Origin: Acidobacteriota bacterium
GTDB taxonomy: Bacteria > Acidobacteriota > Terriglobia > Terriglobales > Acidobacteriaceae
Length of the DNA stretch: 6,890 nucleotides
Assembly (NCBI GenBank): GCA_021798235.1
Contig: JAJZMO010000067.1
Span: 1 to 6,890, forward strand
Reading direction: 5' to 3'
The position numbers were made by a program, and so were the translations under genes. The notes under the pieces were generated by a model. The model did not search any database, was not told the DNA's origin, and saw nothing but the letters and a program-made list of their open reading frames with translations. Positions within the stretch are counted from its first letter, which is position 1. Every line of letters starts with the position of its first letter. Positions 1 through 5,190 of the stretch are shown piece by piece.

Positions 1-646
1 GTTCATCCGGCGCGGCGGTGACCGTGTTGACATGTTCCTGCACGTTGCGTCCAAAGATCAGGCAGAGTTGCGTGATCTTTTCCTGCAAGGACTGGATGCG
101 GGCGCGCGTGGCGTCGTCCTTGTCCACTCCAGCCAGGCGATATTCAAGCAGCGTGCGCTGGAGGTAGTAGCGCGTGGCCGGATCGGCGTGCGTGGTGTCG
201 ATGGCGGACAAGGCGCGGTAGACCGGCTGGTTGAGCGAGAGGGCCACGCTGGCCTCGGTAATGGTTTGCACCAGCGACTCGGCGGCGTCGCGCATCTCCT
301 TGTGCGGAGAGACGGAGTAGAGCAGGCCAGTCTCCGAGCTGGCCAGGTTCAACTCCGCCAGGGCGCGGTCGTAGGGAACGAGGGTGTTCTCGACGGTGGG
401 CGCGTCGCCATGAGCAAGCAATGCGGCGATCGCAGCGCGCTGGGCATCCAAGTGGAGTTGGACCCAGGCCTGCAATTGTGCCGGAGTTTGCAGGTTGGCC
501 CAGGCATGCAAGGGATCGACGGCGGTTGCGTTGGCTGTGGGCTGCGCGGGTACGGCGGCAGCGGGTTGGGCAGCTCCGGCGAGCGAACCGGGCACAACCA
601 CGGCCATGCCTAGCCAGGCGGTCCGGCGAAAGAGAGGAGCGAGCAT
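1..646 (-). CDS. Exported M3-family (thimet oligopeptidase-like) zinc metallopeptidase, N-terminal part
   Basis: This gene is read leftwards and is cut by the left edge, so only the first 215 residues are present. The start ATG (646-644) is supported by a strong ribosome site, AAGGAGA at 661-655, 8 nt upstream. Residues 1-26 look like a Sec signal peptide: two arginines (7-8), a hydrophobic stretch around 9-24 and a possible Ala-x-Ala cleavage site near 24-26. An Ala/Pro-rich linker follows. From about residue 45 the protein is helical and resembles the N-terminal domain of M3 peptidases (oligopeptidase A / dipeptidyl carboxypeptidase group). The clearest stretch is 167-205, with LLEYRLAGVDKDDATRAR, then a helix ending in FGRNVQE. 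M3 enzymes cleave short peptides using a HEXXH zinc motif, which would lie beyond the window (family members are about 650-720 residues). An exported copy would act in the periplasm, probably in peptide scavenging or turnover. It is transcribed away from aroDE. The family call rests on the N-terminal domain alone, so it is good but not certain. Confidence 0.75.
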   Translation of the reverse strand, partial: MLAPLFRRTAWLGMAVVVPGSLAGAAQPAAAVPAQPTANATAVDPLHAWANLQTPAQLQAWVQLHLDAQRAAIAALLAHGDAPTVENTLVPYDRALAELNLASSETGLLYSVSPHKEMRDAAESLVQTITEASVALSLNQPVYRALSAIDTTHADPATRYYLQRTLLEYRLAGVDKDDATRARIQSLQEKITQLCLIFGRNVQEHVNTVTAAPDE

Positions 647-654
647 CAGTCGTA

Positions 655-661
655 TCTCCTT
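655..661 (-). promoter_or_regulatory. Shine-Dalgarno site of the M3 peptidase gene
   Basis: The minus strand reads AAGGAGA here, 8 nt before the ATG at 646-644. This fixes the start of the peptidase. A small perfect inverted repeat (GCAAC-AAGC-GTTGC, 665-678) lies 3 nt upstream and could form a weak hairpin next to the site in the mRNA. Confidence 0.75.
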
Positions 662-717
662 GATGCAACAAGCGTTGCGCGTCCAGCACGCCAAAATCTA
701 CCGGCGCGGGAAGGCTC

Positions 718-748
718 AGGATACCACTGCGAAGGCGGACGTGTCGGC
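718..748 (-). promoter_or_regulatory. Candidate sigma70-type promoter of the M3 peptidase gene
   Basis: On the minus strand there is an extended -10-like element, TGG followed by TATCCT (723-718), with a weak -35-like CCGACA (747-742) 18 nt upstream. Transcription would start near 711 and give a leader of about 65 nt that includes the small GCAAC/GTTGC hairpin and the AAGGAGA site. The match is modest and comes from inspection only. Confidence 0.22.
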
Positions 749-839
749 GGATGCAGGCGGATGGAAGCGTGCAAGGGGAGGCGAGACGAGGCACGCGGGA
801 GGGCCAGAACTGACATGCCTACAGAAATTTCTTTTTGAT

Positions 840-859
840 TTGCACTGAAATGGGTGCAA
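840..859. promoter_or_regulatory. Inverted repeat TTGCAC-N8-GTGCAA, candidate operator
   Basis: TTGCAC (840-845) and GTGCAA (854-859) are perfect reverse complements separated by 8 nt. A third related half-site, GTGCGCAA (862-869), follows after 2 nt. The repeat lies in the AT-rich part of the divergent region, just upstream of the candidate -10 of aroDE (TATTCT, 878-883) and overlapping the place a -35 would occupy. That is a typical position for a repressor site. No particular regulator can be named. A 6-bp repeat can arise by chance. Confidence 0.3.
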
Positions 860-883
860 TGTGCGCAAAATCTCCGATATTCT
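854..883 (+). promoter_or_regulatory. Weak candidate promoter of aroDE
   Basis: TATTCT at 878-883 is the best -10-like hexamer upstream of aroDE, inside an AT-rich stretch. At 17-18 nt spacing only poor -35 sequences are available (GTGCAA 854-859 or TGCAAT 855-860), and they overlap the inverted repeat. Transcription would begin near 890, giving a leader of about 78 nt to the ATG at 968. The weak -35 would fit a promoter that needs an activator, but this is inference. Confidence 0.2.
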
Positions 884-967
884 AGAAAATTCATACAGAA
901 GTGGTTGCATTGGTAAGAAGTGCCAGAGTACGATCCGCAATTGCGGCAAAGAGACAAAACGACATCC

Positions 968-2530
968 ATGAAAATTGCAAGTTCCACCCCGTATACCATG
1001 CAGTATCTGCAAGCCCGCTTGAGCCGGGTTTGCGTAGCCATTATCGGAGACACCGCGCAGGATATGATCGACCGCGCCTCCGAGGCCGTGCGCGAGAACA
1101 CGTTTTTGGAGTTTCGGCTGGATTATCTGGATAAGCCGCTGCTGGCGCTGCCGAAGCTGAAACAGTTCCTGCACGATCACCGCGAGGCAACGGCCATCGC
1201 CACCTGTCGCCGCGCGGCCAATGGAGGTAAGTTCAAGGGAACGATCGCATCCGAGTTGGAGGTGTTGACCAAAGCCACGGCAGCGGGCTGCCAGATCGTG
1301 GATTTGGAGTTGCAAACGGCGGAGTCGATCAAGGCCGCAGGCGTCAAGAAGTTCCGCGAGTGTGGTGCGGCGCTGCTGATCTCCTATCACGACTTTAGCG
1401 CGACCAAGGATCTGGAAAGCATCTATGACCGGATCCGGCCCTTTGCGCCAGAGATCATCAAGATCGTGCCGACGGCCAAGTGTCTGGCCGACAACGTGAC
1501 GATCATGCGCTTTTTGGAAGAGAAGCGGGATGAGGCGCGCGTGGTGGGTATTTGCATGGGCGACTTCGGCATCATCAGCCGTGTGTTGGGCGTGCGCGCG
1601 GGCAGTTTGTTTACCTTTGGCGCGGCGACGGTGGGCGAGGAGACCGGGCCGGGACAGATCGCGGCACGAACGCTGCTGGAAACCTATCGACTGGATCAGG
1701 TGGAGGCGGGCACGCGCGTCTATGGCGTGGCGGGCAATCCCATTCGACACTCGCTATCGCCCATCATGATGAATACGGCCTTCCGCCGCGAGACGGTCAA
1801 TGCCGTGTTTCTGGCGCTGCAGACGAACAAGATTAAAGATTTAATGCTGCTGGTCCACAAGGTGCCCGTGCATGGGCTGGCGGTAACGATGCCGCTGAAG
1901 CAGGAGATCATGGAGTACTTGGATCGCACGGATGCACTGAGCGAAAAGATCGGGGCCTGCAACACCGTGGTGCGCTCGCAGGATGGCAAGCTGATCGGCT
2001 TCAACACGGATGTACAGGGAGTCGTGCGTCCGCTGGAGCAGCGGATGCCGCTGCGCAAGGCCAAGGTGCTGGTGCTGGGTGCGGGCGGCGCGGCGCGGGC
2101 GGCGGTCTTTGGACTCTGCGACAAGGGCGCAGAGGTGACCATTCTGAATCGGACGCCGCAGACGGCGCAAAAGCTGGCACGCGAGGCGGGCGCCAAGACG
2201 ATCCGTCGGGATCAGGTGGCCAAGACCAGCTTTGACATCATTGTGAATGCCACCTCCGTGGGCATGACGGGCAACAAGCAGCCGACGATTTTGGAGGAAA
2301 AGGAATTGAATGCGCGGCTGGTGTTTGATTTGGTGTACAACCCGGTGGAGACACCGCTGCTGCAAATGGCGCGCAAGAAAGGCATCCCCGTGATTCCGGG
2401 CGTGGAGATGTTTGTGCAGCAAGGGGCGGAACAATTCCAATTGTGGACGGGCAAACCGGCACCGCGGGAGGAGATGTGGCGCGTGGTGACACACGCACTC
2501 CGCCAGCAACAGGCAGAGGCAGCCAAGTAG
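968..2530 (+). CDS. aroDE: Bifunctional 3-dehydroquinate dehydratase (type I) / shikimate dehydrogenase
   Basis: This 520-residue fusion catalyses steps 3 and 4 of the shikimate pathway in the cytoplasm: dehydration of 3-dehydroquinate, then NADPH-dependent reduction of 3-dehydroshikimate to shikimate. Numbered from ATG 968, residues ~20-240 are a type I AroD barrel. It shows E48/R50/D52 (EFRLD), the catalytic H141 (SYHDF), the Schiff-base K165 (IIKIVPTA) and R205 (MGDFGIISR). A linker of about 10 residues leads into AroE (~250-515). There the sequence shows the shikimate-binding NPIRHSLSP (257-265), catalytic K311 (TMPLK), N332 (CNTVV), catalytic D348 (GFNTD), the NADPH loop GAGGAAR (371-377), NRT (394-396), NATSVGM (427-433) and a C-terminal GVEMFVQQGAEQF. 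All key residues of both enzymes are present, so both halves should be active. The start is uncertain. A stop at 914-916 limits the frame; GTG 920 would add 16 residues, and ATG 998 would remove 10. None has a good ribosome site; 968 has a weak AGAG at 950-953. The organisation matches plant DHQ-SDH and some bacterial AroDE fusions. Confidence 0.96.
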   Translation: MKIASSTPYTMQYLQARLSRVCVAIIGDTAQDMIDRASEAVRENTFLEFRLDYLDKPLLALPKLKQFLHDHREATAIATCRRAANGGKFKGTIASELEVLTKATAAGCQIVDLELQTAESIKAAGVKKFRECGAALLISYHDFSATKDLESIYDRIRPFAPEIIKIVPTAKCLADNVTIMRFLEEKRDEARVVGICMGDFGIISRVLGVRAGSLFTFGAATVGEETGPGQIAARTLLETYRLDQVEAGTRVYGVAGNPIRHSLSPIMMNTAFRRETVNAVFLALQTNKIKDLMLLVHKVPVHGLAVTMPLKQEIMEYLDRTDALSEKIGACNTVVRSQDGKLIGFNTDVQGVVRPLEQRMPLRKAKVLVLGAGGAARAAVFGLCDKGAEVTILNRTPQTAQKLAREAGAKTIRRDQVAKTSFDIIVNATSVGMTGNKQPTILEEKELNARLVFDLVYNPVETPLLQMARKKGIPVIPGVEMFVQQGAEQFQLWTGKPAPREEMWRVVTHALRQQQAEAAK

Positions 2531-2569
2531 GCCGAAACAGAGGGCCACACGCAACACAAAAAGAGAGCG

Positions 2570-2577
2570 GGAAGAGG
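2570..2577 (+). promoter_or_regulatory. Ribosome site of the coiled-coil membrane protein gene
   Basis: GGAAGAGG lies 6 nt before the ATG at 2584 and 9 nt before a second ATG at 2587, so either may be used. The site sits inside the 53-nt gap after aroDE. I see no terminator in that gap, which supports co-transcription. Confidence 0.5.
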
Positions 2578-2583
2578 TTCTGA

Positions 2584-2976
2584 ATGATGCGCAAGATTCT
2601 TCGGTTCAGCGGACGCATGCTTCCTTATGTTGGATGGCTGGCACCCGTGGTCGGCAAGGCGCTTGAGGGAAACATGCAGGGACTTCCGGTGGCGATTCGG
2701 GACCTCAAGCAGCACCTGCACAACCTGAACACCTCACAACAGGAGGTGGCACCCGCACTGGCCGTGCAGATGCACCGGCTGAATTTGTTGGAGCAGAAAT
2801 GCGGGACGATTCAGCATGCCATTGAAGATTTACAGCACGAGCAGGCGGAGTTGACGCAGCAGGTGCATCGGCTGACGCTGTGGGTGCAGGGCGCAGTGCT
2901 GGCCGGAGTGACGGGGCTGCTGGTGTTGCTCTATCTGGTGGAGCGCCAGGTGCGGCACTGCGGGCTTTCGTTGTAG
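2584..2976 (+). CDS. Small coiled-coil protein with one C-terminal membrane segment, unknown function
   Basis: I do not recognise a family for this 130-residue protein. Residues 1-30 are basic and mildly hydrophobic (MMRKILRF, then LPYVGWLAPVVG), which could form an amphipathic or partly membrane-associated helix. Residues ~35-97 are rich in Leu, Gln, His and Glu with heptad-like spacing and should form a coiled coil (for example LNLLEQKCGTIQHAIEDL at 66-83). Residues ~99-119 form one clear hydrophobic segment (LWVQGAVLAGVTGLLVLLYLV), followed by a short basic tail (ERQVRHCGLSL). Most of the chain would therefore lie on one side of the membrane, most likely in the cytoplasm. The ribosome site GGAAGAGG supports the start. 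The gene follows aroDE by 53 nt on the same strand and is probably in its operon, but nothing in the sequence ties it to aromatic synthesis. It could be a scaffold or anchor protein. The protein-like organisation and the ribosome site make it a likely real gene. Confidence 0.72.
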   Translation: MMRKILRFSGRMLPYVGWLAPVVGKALEGNMQGLPVAIRDLKQHLHNLNTSQQEVAPALAVQMHRLNLLEQKCGTIQHAIEDLQHEQAELTQQVHRLTLWVQGAVLAGVTGLLVLLYLVERQVRHCGLSL

Positions 2977-3106
2977 TTGGATCCGCCGGAACCGGCAAGC
3001 ACGACGCGATGTCCACGATCGCCCAGAGCCGCATATAGTTGTTGCCACGGGCATTTACACGGTATTCACATCCACCCGCATCCATCGCCCCCTTCTCATT
3101 TCCCTA

Positions 3107-3136
3107 TTGCCAATCCTTCGCATCAGGGGCTACTAT
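3107..3136 (+). promoter_or_regulatory. Candidate sigma70-type promoter of the GvpL/F-family gene
   Basis: TTGCCA (3107-3112, five of six matches to the -35 consensus) and TACTAT (3131-3136, four of six matches to the -10 consensus) are separated by 18 nt. This is the best promoter-like pair I found in the window. Transcription would start near 3143 and leave a leader of about 125 nt before the ATG at 3269, long enough for post-transcriptional control, though I see no known riboswitch in it. Confidence 0.35.
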
Positions 3137-3255
3137 TCAGGGCAACGCACGGCACAGCCTTTTTAAAGGGCGCGCTAGTACGAAAACGCGAGCAGTAAAG
3201 CACTGTTTGTCATTTGAAATGCATTTGCCTGATCGGCCATTCTTACCAGTGTATT

Positions 3256-3259
3256 GGAG
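3256..3259 (+). promoter_or_regulatory. Ribosome site of the GvpL/F-family gene
   Basis: GGAG lies 9 nt before the ATG at 3269. It supports that start; the resulting protein begins MAWYAYCIAE, which matches how GvpL/F-family proteins begin (a short aromatic beta strand). Confidence 0.6.
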
Positions 3260-3268
3260 TGAGATTGT

Positions 3269-4012
3269 ATGGCGTGGTATGCCTATTGCATTGCAGAAAA
3301 GCGGGCCTTCCCTGAGGTTGACCATCATCGGAAACCAATTCCCCTACAACAAATGACGGGTGTCTACGGACGACCTGTATACCTATATCCAGCCAGCGAT
3401 TTTGCCCTGATTGTGAGTGAACATGAGGGTGAGCTGCACCCCAAGGCCGCCGTCGAGCACGCGCGCGTGATCAGCGGCTGCTTCCAAATGGCAACGGTGT
3501 TGCCCTTCCGTTTTGGAACGATCTTTGCCGACGATGCGGCGATGCGGCGTTCCGTGCGCAGCAACCAGCGGCAGTTTACCGCCAACGTGGAACGGCTGCG
3601 TGGCAAGGCCGAGATGCACCTGAAAGTGGTGCTGAACGACGTTTGCCCGGAGACGCCTAAGTACGCGGACACCGCCTGCGCGGGGCGGGAGTATTTGACC
3701 CGGCTGCGCGAAACGGCCTGCGTGAAGCGGGATCGGCAATCAGTAGCGCGCTCCATCTGTATGCAGATGCACCGCATGTTTGCCCCGTTGGAGGAGGAGA
3801 TCACCTGTCGCCGCAATGAGGCGGGCCGGATGCAGCTCGACATTGCGCACTTGATCGATCACCGCAGCGTGGAGCGATACCAAAACAAATACTCCAGCGC
3901 CAGCCAGGCGTTGCATGAGTGCAGTTTGGCACTGGCCGGACCGCTGGCTCCGTATCACTTTGTGCAAAGCACCGTGCGCACATCCACTGCTGCACACCCC
4001 GCCCACGCCTAA
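3269..4012 (+). CDS. GvpL/GvpF-family protein, not accompanied by other gas-vesicle genes
   Basis: This 247-residue protein has the features of the GvpL/GvpF family, whose classical members are accessory proteins in gas-vesicle assembly. It starts with the WYAYCIAE strand (3-10) and has ALIVSEH (46-52). The family core H64 to F86 contains the typical VLPFRFGTIF (77-86). A basic helix and LRGKAEMHLKVVL (110-122) follow. After a central helical region come LIDHRSVERYQ (195-205) and the near-C-terminal GPLAPYHFV (224-232), which corresponds to the GPWPPYSF-type motif of the family. Length agrees with the family (about 230-280). There is no gvpA, gvpN or other gas-vesicle gene in the window, so a flotation role cannot be assumed; a repurposed function is possible. 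A candidate promoter and a ribosome site lie upstream, and a YpdA-type reductase gene follows after 90 nt that include a strong hairpin. Four cysteines between 125 and 180 (C126, C137, C151, C164) and C180 make redox sensitivity conceivable, but that is speculation. Confidence 0.82.
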   Translation: MAWYAYCIAEKRAFPEVDHHRKPIPLQQMTGVYGRPVYLYPASDFALIVSEHEGELHPKAAVEHARVISGCFQMATVLPFRFGTIFADDAAMRRSVRSNQRQFTANVERLRGKAEMHLKVVLNDVCPETPKYADTACAGREYLTRLRETACVKRDRQSVARSICMQMHRMFAPLEEEITCRRNEAGRMQLDIAHLIDHRSVERYQNKYSSASQALHECSLALAGPLAPYHFVQSTVRTSTAAHPAHA

Positions 4013-4020
4013 CCCCACCT

Positions 4021-4067
4021 TTGCGGGAACAGGAGGTGCCGTTCGACCTTTCCTCTTGTTCCCGCAA
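4021..4067 (+). repeat. Long hairpin between the GvpL/F-family gene and ypdA
   Basis: The arms 4021-4036 (TTGCGGGAACAGGAGG) and 4052-4067 (CCTCTTGTTCCCGCAA) pair over 16 bp, all Watson-Crick except one G-U pair, around a 15-nt loop. One further T-G wobble (4020 with 4068) is possible. The stem starts 8 nt after the stop codon of the upstream gene and ends 35 nt before the ypdA ATG. No T-run follows on either strand, so it is not a canonical intrinsic terminator. It could still act as a 3'-end stabiliser or weak terminator for the upstream mRNA, as a leader structure for ypdA, or be a copy of a REP-like palindrome dispersed in the genome. The structure is read directly from the sequence; the role is open. 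Confidence 0.8.
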
Positions 4068-4102
4068 GCAAAGAACCTGGGCGCTCTGGTTAAATGTAGG
4101 CA

Positions 4103-5119
4103 ATGCGCAACCCTGTTGAGAGTGCAGCCAACGCGGCTGTCGAAGAGCCACGATTGGACGTGTTGGTCATTGGCGCCGGGCCAACCGGCATGGCCTGCGC
4201 CATCGACGCACAGAATGCGGGCCTGCGCGTGGTGCTGGTGGACAAGGGTTGCCTGTGCAACTCGCTGTTTCACTACCCGTCGCACATGACGTTTTTCACC
4301 ACGCCGGAGCTGCTGGAGATTGGCAACATTCCCTTCAGCAGTCCCAACCAAAAACCCAATCGCACAGAAGCGCTCGAATACTACCGCAAGGTGGCCGAAC
4401 ACTATCGGCTGGATGTGCGTCCCTATCAGCGGGTGGAGCGCGTTACGGGCAGCGATGGCGCTTTTTTCGTACACGCCACGGATGCGCTGGGTCGCGCGCA
4501 TACCTATGCTGCACGCAAGCTGATCGTGTCCACCGGCTATTACGATCTGCCGAATTATTTGAACATTCCCGGCGAGGATCTGCCCAAGGTGACGCACTAC
4601 TACGGCGACCCCCATCCCTACTTCAACCAGGATGTGCTGGTCATTGGCGGCAAGAACTCTGCGGCGATCGCTGCGCTGGAGCTTTGGCGCCATGGCGCGC
4701 GCGTCACGCTGGTGCATCGCGGGTCTTCCCTGCATCGGCATGTCAAGTATTGGATTCTTCCCGACATTGAAAACCGCATCCGCAAGGGCGAGATTACGGG
4801 CTATTTTGATGCGAATGTTGTCGAGATCGCCGCAGACTTCGTGCGCATCACCACGCCGCAGGGGGAGCAAACGCTGGCGAATGATTTCGTCTTTGCGCTG
4901 ACTGGCTATCACCCGGACTTTACATTTCTGGAGTCGCTCGGGGTGCGTTTGGAGGGAGCGGACCGCACGCCAGTCTGCAACCCAAAGACGCTGGAGAGCA
5001 ATGTGCCCGGCATTTATTTGGCCGGAGTGATTGTGGCCGGAAAGCGCACGCACGAAATCTTTATTGAGAATGGCCGCTTTCACGGAGCACAGATCGCAGC
5101 CAGCCTGCGCGCGCAATAG
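4103..5119 (+). CDS. ypdA: YpdA-family FAD/NADPH disulfide reductase (putative bacillithiol disulfide reductase)
   Basis: This 338-residue protein belongs to the YpdA/Bdr group of thioredoxin-reductase-like flavoenzymes. Firmicute members use NADPH to reduce bacillithiol disulfide in the cytoplasm. The FAD-binding motif is VIGAGPTG (22-29). A YpdA-specific block follows: HYPSHMTFFTTPELLEIGNIPF (57-78, interrupted here only by listing). Next come ALEYYR (90-95), ATGYY-like STGYYDLP (143-150), LPKVTHYYGDPHPYF (160-174), the NADPH-binding GGKNSA (182-187), YWILP (216-220), the FALTGYHPD loop (264-272) and the C-terminal FAD contact GIYLAGVI (303-310) with IFIENGRFHG (319-328). Length is slightly above the firmicute enzymes because of about 15 extra N-terminal residues. 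The cysteine in the GPCG motif of Staphylococcus YpdA is Thr28 here; the nearest cysteines are C32, C50 and C52 (KGCLCNS). The ATG at 4103 lacks a good ribosome site (only TAGG at 4097-4100, 2 nt away), and TTG 4154 is an alternative. Bacillithiol synthesis genes are not in view, so the substrate is inferred from the family. Confidence 0.86.
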   Translation: MRNPVESAANAAVEEPRLDVLVIGAGPTGMACAIDAQNAGLRVVLVDKGCLCNSLFHYPSHMTFFTTPELLEIGNIPFSSPNQKPNRTEALEYYRKVAEHYRLDVRPYQRVERVTGSDGAFFVHATDALGRAHTYAARKLIVSTGYYDLPNYLNIPGEDLPKVTHYYGDPHPYFNQDVLVIGGKNSAAIAALELWRHGARVTLVHRGSSLHRHVKYWILPDIENRIRKGEITGYFDANVVEIAADFVRITTPQGEQTLANDFVFALTGYHPDFTFLESLGVRLEGADRTPVCNPKTLESNVPGIYLAGVIVAGKRTHEIFIENGRFHGAQIAASLRAQ

Positions 5120-5190
5120 GAATTGCACCTGCAGCCGCTGGTCGGCTCCACTACAATCGATGCAACCTGCTCTTGTGGCAGATTGCCTGT

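Larger units (their letters stand above)
647..967. other. Divergent intergenic region between the M3 peptidase and aroDE
   Basis: About 320 nt separate the two divergent starts. The left half is GC-rich and carries the candidate promoter and ribosome site of the peptidase. The right half (about 830-900) is clearly more AT-rich, as expected for a promoter region, and holds the candidate aroDE promoter and an inverted repeat at 840-859. Open frames crossing this region on either strand are antisense to, or out of frame with, the two genes and show no family resemblance. I see no RNA gene here. Confidence 0.7.
2977..3268. other. Intergenic region upstream of the GvpL/F-family gene
   Basis: This 292-nt gap holds no convincing gene. 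Near its left end lies GCCGG-AA-CCGGC (2985-2996), whose two-base loop and lack of a T-run make it a poor terminator. The middle holds the candidate promoter at 3107-3136. The segment from about 3190 to 3268 is less GC-rich than its surroundings and would be the leader of the downstream mRNA. A minus-strand open frame starts at 3085 and runs antisense into the coiled-coil gene; it was not accepted as a gene. Confidence 0.6.

Noticed and set aside
144..794. Minus-strand 216-codon open frame overlapping the M3 peptidase
   Set aside because: It is a shifted frame of the peptidase gene, rich in Arg, with no family features. The frame starting at 646 has the ribosome site, signal peptide and M3-like sequence.
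716..1750. Minus-strand 344-codon open frame opposite aroDE
   Set aside because: It is antisense to the AroD half of a clearly identified enzyme and rich in His, Arg and Gln, as expected of a shadow frame.
2985..2996. GCCGG-AA-CCGGC palindrome just after the coiled-coil gene, as a terminator
   Set aside because: The loop is only two bases, the stem five pairs, and no T-run follows on either strand.
2705..3085. Minus-strand open frame of 126 codons, starting with a gene-like stretch (VNARGNNYMRLWAIVDIAS) preceded by AAGGGGG
   Set aside because: About 70% of it is antisense to the coiled-coil gene, and there its translation turns into low-complexity Ala/Pro/Thr sequence typical of a shadow frame. 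The purine-rich run is only about 3 nt from the ATG. The first 35 or so codons, in the intergenic part, are the only portion that could be coding, and I cannot assign them to a family.
3158..3169. CCTTT-TT-AAAGG palindrome in the leader of the GvpL/F-family gene
   Set aside because: The two-base loop cannot form a hairpin of note, and such a short palindrome is expected by chance.
3740..5128. Minus-strand 462-codon open frame opposite ypdA and the end of the GvpL/F-family gene
   Set aside because: It is antisense to two well-supported genes and its translation has no recognisable domain; long antisense frames are common in GC-rich DNA.
5133..5147. AGCCG-CTGGT-CGGCT hairpin after ypdA, as a terminator
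   Set aside because: The stem is only five pairs and no T-run follows; it is too weak to call.
5152..5157. TACAAT as a -10 element for the sensor kinase
   Set aside because: The hexamer is good, but the sequence 17 nt upstream (CTGCAG) is a poor -35, the better TTGCAC (5123-5128) is 23 nt away, and there is no extended -10.
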